Source: Neoscytalidium dimidiatum (taxonomy: Eukaryota; Ascomycota; Dothideomycetes; Botryosphaeriales; Botryosphaeriaceae). From it: a stretch of 64,000 nucleotides of DNA. A model generated the notes under the pieces. That model was not told where the DNA came from. It searched no databases and saw nothing but the letters and a program-made list of their open reading frames with translations. The position numbers were made by a program, and so were the translations under genes. This document shows positions 55,429 through 64,000 of the stretch, in pieces (the stretch's first letter is position 1; every line of letters begins with the position of its first letter). The DNA is taken from positions 3,038,001 to 3,102,000 of the forward strand of contig CM074700.1 of the NCBI GenBank assembly GCA_037367355.1. The letters are read 5' to 3'.

Positions 55429-56449
55429 GGTTGCGTGGGACAGAAGCAATCGGGATCTCCGATGTAGCTGTGCTCTTTTCTGCGGACGGGCGAGCTGTCT
55501 GCGTGTTGGCGAGGGTCGACGGGTGTTGCGCCTGAGGCGCTGTTATACAAACTGTCTGCCGGGCGGCGACAGGCTGACCGGACGTCTCGCTTTCGCGCTG
55601 AGACAGGCCGCTCTGCACGTTGGAGAGCGCGAGCGTCGAACAAGCCTCGCCAAGCTCGGCGGCGCGAAGTCGATCTACAATAGCAAGGCGAGGGGCGGGG
55701 GGCTCGGTGGTCGTTTGCTGGCCACGGTGCTGAGACTGGGCGTGAGGTCTTGACGTTTGGCCCAGCGAGATGGGACCAGGGACCTCCCAGCGACCATGGA
55801 GCGTCGCAGTTTCATGAAAAACTCATTGCGAAGCTTCGACTACTTTTTTTTTTTTTTAATTTTGTTTTCAGAGCCGCATGGATGCGTGTCTCGTAGCGGG
55901 AAAGACGTCTCTCAGCCACGAGCAGCCACGGATAGAACCGGTTGGAGAGCCAAGACGACGCGTGCTCCAGCCCTACGGCCGGTGAACTCAAATCAGGAAT
56001 CTCGATCTGCGAACCTTACTAAAGATGCTAGTATGGGGGGTCAGGACAGTCTCGATGTGGATGACGGTAATGACATATGATTGTGGCGTAATTGGGGCAA
56101 GCTAGCTCTGTGGGTCCGGCGGGGTTCGCTAAACGTAGTTGATGCATCGGGAAAGCCTTCTCGAACGTACTTCGTACCGTGGACGGCAATTTCACGCAGC
56201 AAGTGACATCATACGAGAGCGATCTCAAAAAAAAAAAAGTAGAAAAGTGCATCATTATGGTATTGATTTATGCGCCAGAAGTGTGTGTAATACAGCCCAT
56301 CAAACCCCATTGCATTTGCAACACGAGAGCCCATAGCTCGCCGTGAACATGCCGAATGTAGTGCTCGTCCATCCGTGAAATAAACCGTTAACGTCGGAGA
56401 AAGACCCGTGACAGGGACGTGTCGCATGACATCAGCCATACATGGATAT
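55429..56449. other. Intergenic, no supported gene
   Basis: 1 kb between two minus-strand genes. A T run lies near 55843-55857 and an A run near 56226-56238. No recognisable coding sequence or RNA gene is seen. Confidence 0.5.
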
Positions 56450-56959
56450 TTACAAAAGACCGACAACAGCGAGGGCACCGCCGAGGAGACCGCCCATAGC
56501 CGGGATGGCGACGTTGTTGGCAGCACCGGTGGTGGCAGCAGCCGTAGAAGCAGAGCTGGCAGCAGAGCTGGCACGGCTGGAGGCGCTCGAGGCAGCAGAG
56601 GAAGCAGCGCTTCTGGCAGAAGAAGCGGCCGAGCCGGCGGCACCGGTAGCGGAGGAGACAGCGGAGCCGGCGCGCGAAGTGGCGGACGAGATCTCGGAAC
56701 CAATGCTGGAGGTGACGGAGGCGATCTCAGACGAAAGGCTCGAGGCGAGAGAGCCGGTGGCAGTGGCGGCGACGGAGGTCAGGCTGCTGAAAACCGACGA
56801 GCCCTCAGACACGACGGAGCTCACGATGCTGGAAACATCGCCGGGGAGCGAGGTAGCACCGCTGCCGACCTCAGAAGTGATGGACGAGAAGATGGAGCCA
56901 GCGTCCTGGGCGGCAGCCAGGGAGGCGAGGCCGGTGATGGCAACGGCGGTGAAACGCAT
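56450..56959 (-). CDS. Ser/Ala-rich GPI-anchored cell-wall-type protein
   Basis: One exon of 169 aa. It starts with a signal peptide (MRFTAVAITGLASLAAAQ). The body is almost wholly Ser, Ala, Gly, Val and Thr with repeated ASSA-type steps, a likely O-glycosylation target. The C-terminus (NNVAIPAMGGLLGGALAVVGLL) is a small-residue site followed by a hydrophobic tail, the standard GPI attachment signal. Such proteins sit at the plasma membrane or in the wall and are often structural. A GTGAGT donor about 72 nt upstream of the ATG and a CTCCAG acceptor just before it suggest a 5' UTR intron. The Ala-rich repeats are encoded by short imperfect GC-rich repeats that may vary in length between strains. 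Confidence 0.85.
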   Translation of the reverse strand: MRFTAVAITGLASLAAAQDAGSIFSSITSEVGSGATSLPGDVSSIVSSVVSEGSSVFSSLTSVAATATGSLASSLSSEIASVTSSIGSEISSATSRAGSAVSSATGAAGSAASSARSAASSAASSASSRASSAASSASTAAATTGAANNVAIPAMGGLLGGALAVVGLL

Positions 56960-58268
56960 GGTGGATGTGTGAGGGTCTGGAGCCCGATCAGTAAGTGCTG
57001 AATACGAAATGCAGATATGCTTAAACTCACGTCTTGGGGGTGTGAGGATGGATGAGAGCTAATAGGCGGGGCTTGGCAGACGGTAGTGGTCAAGCGGACA
57101 GAGACAGGCGAGATGGGTAGAAGAAGACGGAGGGTCAGGAGAAAGGAGGCGGTATTATTATAGGAGCAGCAGGCACGCAGGGCCCGGGTGCTCAGGGAAG
57201 CTACGTAATCGGCACGATCAGCCATCAAGCCATCAGGCTGACTGCTGCCGTGCGCGAAACAGGGTGGCCGCAGCGGTAGCGGTTGCCTTGGCAAGAAGCA
57301 GCCATGACGCTGGAAGCCAACACGAGACACGCTATGGTGCGAGCCAAGCCGGGCCGGCAGCGCTGGTTCCTGACGGCCTCAAACAAAACTGCGGGGGACG
57401 GCGCCCATCACCTCATCGTGCCTTCACTCGCGACCTCCATCGCCGCGGCTCTTGCCCGAACGAGTGCTGACACGGTGCCTTCGCCTCGCCGCCGCCGTTT
57501 GTGCGCGCTCCAAGCCTCAATGCGTGTTGCGTGGCGCGATAAATGCGACGGATGCATCCAGACAAAGAGCTAGCAGCATCGCCACCCGGGCTCAGCTGTG
57601 CGCAGTGCGAGAAACAGGCCGGCCGCCGGCCGCCGGACCCCTTTGCCTGGCGCGTGCCTCCACGTCCGGAGTCCTGACTGATGGTGCCTGTGGCCCTGGG
57701 GCTGTGGTTCGCTGGACGAGCTCTGGCTGTTGGCCCAGCTCCGCACAGCGCGGCCGGTGTCGTTGCGTGGTTGCCCAGGGCCGGGGGCGACGCGGGCGGT
57801 GGGCGGGAGAGATGAGGTTCCAGCTCCGCGTCTTCCCAGGGAGTCCTCTGTAGATCGTCGTCACGTGCTGCGGCTGTCCGGCACCAGAGCTGCATGTCAT
57901 TCCGCTGCTCCCGACTCGTCTCCATCACACCATGCGCGAGCTCAATAATGGCTGCCTCTGTTCGCATTCAACCCGACAGCACCGGCCGCGAAAGCGAGCA
58001 GCGAGCAAGGCCGCACTTCGAGAACCATCGTGACCTGGATGGCCCTGGAATGGCCCTCCAATGGCTCCGCCCTTTGGCCTTCATCTCCACCCCTGCACAA
58101 CCAATCTAAGTCGTCGCCCTCACGTGCACGAAGGATCCGACTCTCTCGCAAGGCCCCTCGGGAGCCTCAGCCCCGATCCGTCGCCCCAGCCGCGAGGCTT
58201 CCATATGTCAGCCGTGGCGCAGCACGTAGCTCCGGAGCGCCATCCATGCCCAACCCTCGTCATTGGCG
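56960..58268. other. 1.3-kb GC-rich region without a supported gene
   Basis: The left part includes the promoter and 5' UTR intron of the GPI-protein gene. Several open frames exist on both strands (for example 57413-57967) but none has a domain, a plausible start context or consistent coding character. Confidence 0.5.
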
Positions 58269-59531
58269 TCACCCGCCGTCTCGAATAACGCCATGCCTGT
58301 CTTCGTTTCGCGCGACGCTGCTGTCTTCGCTGCCGTCGTAATACCCATCCAGTCCGAGCTGCTCCCGGATCCGTCTTCGCATTCTTCCCTCTATTTTTGC
58401 AGCTCGCTCGTCGTTGGCCATGCCGCCCAGCTCGCTATCATCCGTGCTGCTCAAGCATTCATACTCTTCATCCTCTTCCGTCCACACGACTGCGGTCGGC
58501 TTACGCAACCCCAGGATCTTCGGAATTCGGAAGTCGAATTCACTATCATAGTCAACATGATACCAGAATTCGTTTGTCCATAGTGCTTCCACCCAGGGCA
58601 TCGGGATTGCATAGCTGGTCGTGTAGGGCCGCCTGCTAGGCGCTCGCACCTGGCCCTCCTCGCTGAACGGATGCGGCCACTTTGTCACACTTATTCCAAA
58701 CTGCATGTTTAGGCCATCGCCTATTCCGTCGATATGCCCGCCAAAGACATATGACTCCCACGCCCGCCCCACCTCGCATCGCCTCTGGTCCATGAAAAAG
58801 GGCTCGATCTTGATTTTGACCTCTTTCAACCTGCTTCGCTTGTTATAAGGAGTCACAGCGTTGTTGAGTGCGTGACATAATTCATGCACCAGGTTCTTAG
58901 CGAGATGAAATGAAGTGCGGGTAATAGACGCTTCCGTTGGCCAGTCCGTAGAGCGTGGGATACCTACGCGAGCGGGTCTGGTGCCGGAGCGAGACTGGCG
59001 GAGGAGACGCAGGTACGCATCGCTGATCCTCGTGACCGATCTGTGAGTCTCAGGATAGAATCCTGGCTCCAAGCACATGTCTGTCGTGGCGTCTGCGTCG
59101 AACAGGCTCGCCTCTGCGACGAAGTGGAATTCGTGAAAGTTGGTGAGGAAGACGAACTTTTCTAAGATTCTAGCTTTCTCTCTTTCGTAAAGTTCGCGAT
59201 TGACAACATCGAAACGGTAGCAGTTACGTCCGTACATCATCGCAAGGGTGTTGGTGCGGATGGGACGCCGATGTGTCGAGAGCGCATGCCAGAAATGGAA
59301 AAACCGTGGAGACGTTATGAGCCTGCTGGCCAGTTGTAACGCAGGTTGCAGCAGCGCATAGTCGTCATCTCTGAGCCCCGGCCACTGCCTCTGCCAGAAA
59401 AGCATGTGAATCGGATTCGGGTTGCAGCTCAATTCATTACGAAAATCAGGGCTCAGATCGATGTAGCCGCCAGCACGCAATTCTTCAAACGAAACTCTGT
59501 CGAGCCATAAAGGACGGCGTTGTTCTTGCAT
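58269..59531 (-). CDS. Orphan protein with HELCH zinc-metallopeptidase-like motif
   Basis: One exon of 420 aa from the first ATG at 59531 (MQEQRRPLWLDRVSFEELRA); the frame continues upstream to a TTG, so a short 5' extension by splicing cannot be excluded. At about residue 236 NLVHELCHALNN matches the HExxH zinc-binding motif. CEVGRAWESYVFGG, about 50 residues later, offers a glutamate as third ligand, the gluzincin-like arrangement. There is no signal peptide or membrane segment. The C-terminal 70 residues are acidic. I do not recognise a named family, though uncharacterised fungal proteins of this shape are common. A protease role is possible from the motif alone; substrates are unknown. 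Confidence 0.8.
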   Translation of the reverse strand: MQEQRRPLWLDRVSFEELRAGGYIDLSPDFRNELSCNPNPIHMLFWQRQWPGLRDDDYALLQPALQLASRLITSPRFFHFWHALSTHRRPIRTNTLAMMYGRNCYRFDVVNRELYEREKARILEKFVFLTNFHEFHFVAEASLFDADATTDMCLEPGFYPETHRSVTRISDAYLRLLRQSRSGTRPARVGIPRSTDWPTEASITRTSFHLAKNLVHELCHALNNAVTPYNKRSRLKEVKIKIEPFFMDQRRCEVGRAWESYVFGGHIDGIGDGLNMQFGISVTKWPHPFSEEGQVRAPSRRPYTTSYAIPMPWVEALWTNEFWYHVDYDSEFDFRIPKILGLRKPTAVVWTEEDEEYECLSSTDDSELGGMANDERAAKIEGRMRRRIREQLGLDGYYDGSEDSSVARNEDRHGVIRDGG

Positions 59532-59991
59532 TATCGAATCTGCCCTGTCCTGCTTGCTACTATCGCCTGAAGGTGGACCATATATACCCTGCCGCTTTAT
59601 TCCTGTATCTATTTGCTGGCTCAAAGGATGTGGTCTGCTGAGCTGTCAAAGGTCGGCCCCATACAATCGCTCCTTTGTACATATCATCGCGAACGTTTGG
59701 TGCTTTGGCGTTCTTTCATGGCTACCAGATGCGGAAACATCGGTTATCTGCCAGCTTTCTTGAGTTCTGCAAACACGTAGCCGCTGCTCCAGCTCTTCCA
59801 CCGCAATCTCGTTCGGGTGATTTATTCAGCTCCGTATGGCGCCCACATCGTATTATCTCTCGATATCTCTTATCACTACAGCTGGAATGTCACAAGAAGA
59901 TTGCACCCTTCTTCAAGCATGACTACCGTCAACGAGGCTAGTAACACATGTCAATTTTATTTCTCTTCCCTTTTTGTTTACCTTCTGAAAA
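59532..59991. other. Intergenic, no gene
   Basis: 460 bp between two minus-strand genes, with no supported open frame. Confidence 0.55.
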
Positions 59992-60879
59992 TCACCCATA
60001 CATAGAATTCCTCGTGGCGGTTCTCGGGGTCCGGCCGGAACTGCTAGTCGAGCAGGTGCTGGAGCCGCCCGAGCTCTTCCTCCTCTCGTCGCTCCGGCTG
60101 GTGGCGAGCGCCTCCCACGACGAACCGGTCGACCCGGCCTTCCTGTAGTGGCCCATGGTGAAGTACTCGTCCGGACTGCCGGGGCCCTCGGGGCCGTTGG
60201 GGGTGCGGGCGCGGCTCTGGACGGGCGACATGCGGATGGCCTCGGGACTCCACGACCAGCGCTGCTGGCTTCCACCGGTCAGCGAGCGCTGGTGGTGCCG
60301 GCGATGGTTGTTGTTGGTGGTGGTGGTGGTGTTGTCCTTGCTGGTGTTGTGGTGGCCGTGCTTTTCACTGCCAACGCCGCCAGGAGGCAGCAGGGCGGTC
60401 GGCAGCTCGAGGCGCGAGTTCATGCCGATCCAGAGGGCCTCCTCCTCGCCGTCGCCGGACGACATGCGCCAGCCGCCGATGCCCTCGAAGTCGCGGTTCG
60501 GGCCGGCGGTGCTGACGAGCGAGGCGAAGCTCTCGCTCTTGGTGGGCGGGCGCCGCGGCGCGCCCGCCTGGTCGGCGGCGAGCAGGCTGGCGGCGCTGCT
60601 GCGGCGGCGGCGGTGATGGTGGTGGCGCGTCGGCGTCGAGTAGCCGGACGAGGTGCGCGAGCGGTGGTTCTTGTCGCCGCTGCCGGGGGAGGCGGGGTGC
60701 TGGTGCTTCGCGAACAGCCAGCTGTGGACGAGGGCGACGCCCAGCTCGAAGTAGACGATGGATACGCGGATCAGGAGCGTGCCGACTGCCAGCGAGGTGG
60801 TCAGGATGGCGAGGGCGACCAGTGGCAGCGAGGCCACGATCAGGATGGGTGGCGCGAGGAGGTATAGCGGGTTGAGCAT
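59992..60879 (-). CDS. Hypothetical protein with N-terminal membrane segment and disordered tail
   Basis: One exon of 295 aa from the ATG at 60879; an upstream extension begins only at GTG. Residues 2-45 are hydrophobic (LNPLYLLAPPILIVASLPLV, then a second stretch), probably a hairpin or two membrane spans, followed by FELGVALVHSWLF. The rest is Ser/Arg/His/Thr-rich and likely phosphorylated and disordered, with short conserved-looking patches (SKSESFASLVSTAG-like and GSPDEYFTMGHYRKAGS). The hydrophobic hairpin recalls ER or lipid-droplet proteins, but no family is recognised. It is divergent from the Scn1 gene, 329 bp apart. Confidence 0.68.
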   Translation of the reverse strand: MLNPLYLLAPPILIVASLPLVALAILTTSLAVGTLLIRVSIVYFELGVALVHSWLFAKHQHPASPGSGDKNHRSRTSSGYSTPTRHHHHRRRRSSAASLLAADQAGAPRRPPTKSESFASLVSTAGPNRDFEGIGGWRMSSGDGEEEALWIGMNSRLELPTALLPPGGVGSEKHGHHNTSKDNTTTTTNNNHRRHHQRSLTGGSQQRWSWSPEAIRMSPVQSRARTPNGPEGPGSPDEYFTMGHYRKAGSTGSSWEALATSRSDERRKSSGGSSTCSTSSSGRTPRTATRNSMYG

Positions 60880-61208
60880 GTTGACGACGGCAGCGGCAGC
60901 AGCGGCATGCGGAGGGTCTGCAGCGACGGCAGCAACAGCTGTGACGGAGGCGGACACAGCATGGCGCGGCGCGAGATATGGGCTCCCACGTCGCACCGTG
61001 AGGGGAAATAGACACGGCGCCGGGCTTGGAGGCGGCGCGGTCCGCCGTCCGGGGGAGCTGCCTGGGGCCCCGAGGCATGTGATGATCTTCGCTGATGGGC
61101 CGACCGGGGTCAGCCGAATTCGACGTCATTATTCGACGAACAGTGTGAGCTTCGCGACTCTCGATTGATACGCGAACACTTCAACCGTACGTCTCCAACC
61201 AGTGCGCA
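60880..61208. promoter_or_regulatory. Divergent promoter of the membrane protein and Scn1-like genes
   Basis: 329 bp separate the two divergent starts. The sequence is GC-rich near the minus-strand gene. No specific motif is recognised. Confidence 0.45.
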
Positions 61209-62411
61209 ATGGAGCATCAGCAATCCGACAGCGCGGCCGACGATGCGACGTTCCCGTGGCATATCGGCGTTTTCGACGCCCATTGCCATCCAACAGACAC
61301 TATGTCGGCCGTGCCCGCAATAGCCAACATGAAGGCCAAAGCCCTGACAGTCATGGCCACGCGCGCTCAGGACCAGGAGCTCGTCGCTCAGGTCGCCGAC
61401 TCGCTCGGCGTCCCGTCCTCCGATATCGACGCGTGGCAGCAAAAAGAGCGCCTGCTGCCCTGCTTCGGCTGGCACCCGTGGTTCTCGCACCAGATGTACG
61501 ACGAGAATTTGTTCGCCGGCAAGACTACGCTGGACGAGGACGCCAAGATCGAGCATTACAAGCGAGTCCTGTCGCCGCCGCCGGAGGATCGCGACTTCAT
61601 CCTCGCCCTGCCCGACCCGCGCCCTTTCTCTGAATTTCTTGCGCAGACGCGTCGCTTTTTGGAACGCTATCCGTTGGCTCTTGTGGGAGAAATCGGCCTT
61701 GACAAGTCGTTTCGTATACCTCAGGCCTGGATGCTCGACTCCCAAGAGAAACGTGACGACTCACTTACTCCTGGAGGCCGTGAAGGGCGCGGTCTGTCCC
61801 CGCATGTAGTCTCCATGGACCACCAGAAGCAGATCCTCACTGCTCAATTGAACCTTGCAGGAGAGATGAGGCGTGCAGTATCGGTTCACGGGGTGCAGGC
61901 ACACGGTATTCTCTTCGAAACTATCAGAGCGACGTGGAAAGGTTTTGAGAAGAAGACGATGAGCAGGCGGGAGCGGAAAAGGCGTGGCGTGACAGCCGAG
62001 GACGCTGAAGAAGATGCAGATGCAGATGATGGCTCTCCAAAACCCTTCCCGCCTCGCATTTGTTTGCATTCTTACTCGGGTCGCCCAGCGACACTCTCGC
62101 AGTATTTTGACTCTTCTGTGCCGGCGGACATATTTGTGTCATTCTCTACTGCTATCAACTACTCTGACCGAGCAGCGTCCACGACATCAGAGTCAATCAA
62201 GAAAGTTCCGGATGATCGCATTCTTGTAGAAAGTGATCTCCACATTGCTGGGGAGCATATGGACGAACACCTGGAGAATATTGTGCGAATCGTCTGTAAG
62301 ATCAAGGGTTGGGGACTCGAAGAAGGCGTGAAGCGGCTGCGTCAGAACTGGGAGCGGTTCGCTTTCGGAAAACGTACAAAGGGGCCTCAACAGACCCACT
62401 CCAGCCCTTAA
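61209..62411 (+). CDS. scn1: TatD-family metal-dependent hydrolase, Scn1-like
   Basis: One exon of 400 aa from the ATG at 61209. The TIM-barrel metal sites are present: FDAHCHPTD near residue 22, CFGWHPWFSH, GEIGLDKSF, ICLHSYSG, and ILVESDLH near the C-terminus. TatD enzymes are DNA or RNA exonucleases; the fission yeast Scn1 protein was described through its interaction with the anaphase-promoting complex subunit Cut9. The acidic insert after about residue 255 (EDAEEDADADDG) is typical of fungal members. No targeting signal is seen, so it is probably nuclear or cytosolic. TatD membership is secure; the Scn1 name is by resemblance from memory. Confidence 0.9.
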   Translation: MEHQQSDSAADDATFPWHIGVFDAHCHPTDTMSAVPAIANMKAKALTVMATRAQDQELVAQVADSLGVPSSDIDAWQQKERLLPCFGWHPWFSHQMYDENLFAGKTTLDEDAKIEHYKRVLSPPPEDRDFILALPDPRPFSEFLAQTRRFLERYPLALVGEIGLDKSFRIPQAWMLDSQEKRDDSLTPGGREGRGLSPHVVSMDHQKQILTAQLNLAGEMRRAVSVHGVQAHGILFETIRATWKGFEKKTMSRRERKRRGVTAEDAEEDADADDGSPKPFPPRICLHSYSGRPATLSQYFDSSVPADIFVSFSTAINYSDRAASTTSESIKKVPDDRILVESDLHIAGEHMDEHLENIVRIVCKIKGWGLEEGVKRLRQNWERFAFGKRTKGPQQTHSSP

Positions 62412-63060
62412 CGCCTCAGTCATGGGTGAATTCTACGTTTGAAGGAGCAACTTGTAGATGCGACCGACTACAGTTATGGCGGCTAAGCTAGATGTCAATT
62501 GCTTGTAACATGGGACATATATCATGCGTGTACAAACATTTACAGGCCCTTTGGGATATTGCACCGATTCATCCGATTACGTCCGCAAAACCCAATGAGC
62601 CTTTCACTTATTTATTATTGAGGCCTCTGAAAATAGCCCGGCAGGCGGTTAGCCTGCCAACCAAACTGGTCATTGCCATACACAAGGCTTTGTCGGAGAT
62701 AGCCATTGCGTGCCTTTTGTTTTACTGGAAATAATACCTGACGCACTGCGAACCAGAATTTAGACCCTGCTGAACCAGTTTGCCAGGCACTCTTGTTCGG
62801 TTTCCTTAATACCAGGCAGAGCTTGGCCTTCACTTCGACCACAAACGCCAAGTACCGGTCACGCATCATGTCAGGACTCTACGCATTGCCGTCTTTCCGG
62901 GATGAGTGGGCAACATCATCTTACCGGGATGCATTCAACGGGAGATACACCAGAAAATGACGGAGAACGATGCAGAGGCAGACAGCGGCAAACCTGGAGC
63001 GCCCTGCTATGCGCGCTTCCCGAAAAGTCAAACGACCAACTACGGCGGGCAAGATAGCAA
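62412..63060. other. Intergenic, no supported gene
   Basis: This is AT-richer sequence after the Scn1-like stop. A minus-strand frame at 62615-62869 has no recognisable domain. Nothing here can be called a gene with confidence. Confidence 0.5.
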
Positions 63061-63745
63061 GCAAAGTGGACAGAATAAGAAGAGGAGGGACCTGAGAAAA
63101 ACAGCGACGACATCAGTCGTGATAAGGCTACTCACCAAGAGAGGGAGGAAGGTCCTAAGAAATCGCCTCAATCGAGTTCGGACAGTGCCACACAGACGGC
63201 TTTTCCTACGTTTCCTGCGAAGGTCGAAGAGGAGGAAAGAGAATCGAGCGCGATGACAGACGGAAGCTTTCTTCGTCAAAAGTGGGCCGAAGTCGAGCTT
63301 GAAGAAGCCTGTGCCAGTACCTCAAAAGCGCCAAAGCGTGCGGTTCTTGGAGGTTGCGGAAGTCAAGACATTTTCTAAAGGACAGATACCGTTGCGAACG
63401 CTGGATGTTTTCTCCGTCACAGAAGCGCTGAAACAGCAGCCGTTGCCGTGCTGCTATGGGGCGGCTGGAGCATTCACACCGCTTGCAAGCGGCGATTCGC
63501 AGAGGCTACAGGATAATGAAGCGCCAAAGGAAGCGCCAGAGCAAGCAAGAGAGCAAGCTACGCGGAAGTGGGAGAAGTGGCGGCCTCTATCTCGGCCGGG
63601 GCAAGACGAAGACGAAGACGGAGTGGAGGAAGCGCTGGAGGCTCGACCGGGCGATGTCGGCGAATTCCTTCGCACGCTTGTACTGGCGGGGCAGCCCGTC
63701 GGGGAAATCAGGCGCGAACGTGACAACGCGACGGGCTTGGTATAA
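63061..63745 (+). other. Coding-like but unresolved region (possible gene or decayed gene)
   Basis: An open frame at 63079-63378 has hydrophilic, coding-like composition (SPQSSSDSATQTAFPTFPAK, then QKWAEVELEEACASTSK). It overlaps a second plus-strand frame (63299-63745), which is Glu/Ala/Gln-rich and contains EFLRTLVLAGQPVGEIRRE. Neither has a good ATG, and I could not find a splice pair that joins them or joins them to frames at 62906-63080. It could be a multi-exon orphan gene that I cannot assemble, or a decayed one. Confidence 0.25.
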
Positions 63746-64000
63746 GAGACGGTGGTGTTGTAATATGAGGTTGACTACGAAGCGGAGATCAGGTGCTGTC
63801 AAGAGTTGGAGAAGAAGAGCGCCTGGTAGGCGTTTCGTTTCAGAGCAAAGCATAGATAGATTGATGGTAGGAGCAGATTGCATGATGGGTCCAATGTTCC
63901 GCACATTGTGCTGGCCCCTGCTTGCCGGATGCAGCAGATCGGCAAAAGCGGTGAAGCGCTGCCACGCGCCCCGTCGCGCCTGCCCGGCGACATCATTCAT
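63746..64000. other. Window edge, nothing supported
   Basis: A minus-strand frame begins at an ATG at the very edge (64000) and runs left to 63587, overlapping the frames above. It lacks recognisable features and may be incidental. Confidence 0.35.

Noticed and set aside
56450..56959. Ser/Ala repeats considered as an antifreeze or adhesin repeat system
   Set aside because: Signal peptide, low-complexity Ser/Ala body and GPI tail fully fit an ordinary fungal wall protein.
57413..57967. 184-aa minus-strand frame between the GPI-protein and zincin genes
   Set aside because: It has no recognisable domain, competes with plus-strand frames of similar size and has biased GC-driven composition.

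Overview
The window is nuclear DNA of a filamentous ascomycete (Pezizomycotina). The evidence is the gene content (SRP68, a Hog1-type MAP kinase, a group III G-protein alpha subunit, Spo7, Scn1/TatD, secreted plant-wall hydrolases, a GPI-type Ser/Ala-rich wall protein). Short introns of about 45-130 nt with GTAAGT-like donors and CTNAC-like branch sites, and GC-rich coding DNA, agree with this. I cannot name the species. I joined the exons by hand from splice signals, reading frame and family alignment; every multi-exon model I give keeps an open frame.

Layout. 1-7.7 kb is a small carbohydrate block: a GH53 endo-galactanase and an MFS sugar transporter in tandem on the minus strand, then a GH45 endoglucanase divergent from the transporter. 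8.3-14.2 kb holds a large PPR mitochondrial protein and SRP68, head to head. 14.7-19.6 kb is a full ABCC-type transporter in eight exons. 20.6-27.8 kb holds a MYND-finger protein, an unrecognised Asn/Ser-rich protein, a GH5 glucanase and a membrane-anchored pirin. 29.2-34.8 kb carries the Hog1 kinase and the group III G-alpha subunit, divergent across a 2.7-kb GC-rich, repeat-rich spacer. About 3 kb with no gene I can defend follows.

37.9-41.7 kb has a secreted GH43-like beta-propeller enzyme and a processive GT2 glycosyltransferase. 42.6-48.2 kb has three lineage-specific genes: an unknown 601-aa protein, a divergent protein with a stretched Zn2Cys6-like cysteine array, and a 2EXR/F-box-like protein. 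48.5-54.6 kb has a ThDP-dependent decarboxylase-like enzyme whose start codon appears to be split by an intron, then a CGI-58/Cld1-type lipase divergent from Spo7. 54.8-62.4 kb has small membrane, wall and orphan proteins (one with an HELCH zincin motif) and the Scn1/TatD hydrolase. The last 1.6 kb has coding-like but unresolved frames.

Most genes are housekeeping or signalling and show no single shared pathway. The first 7.7 kb is the clearest functional neighbourhood (galactan and cellulose breakdown with sugar uptake). The best unexplained signals are in non-coding DNA: an array of CGG/CCG inverted and everted repeats upstream of the galactanase, four perfect AAGATCTT palindromes in about 350 bp upstream of the gene at 23.4 kb, and three CACAACACCA motifs in the transporter/GH45 divergent promoter. 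I did not find a convincing wholly new multi-gene system.
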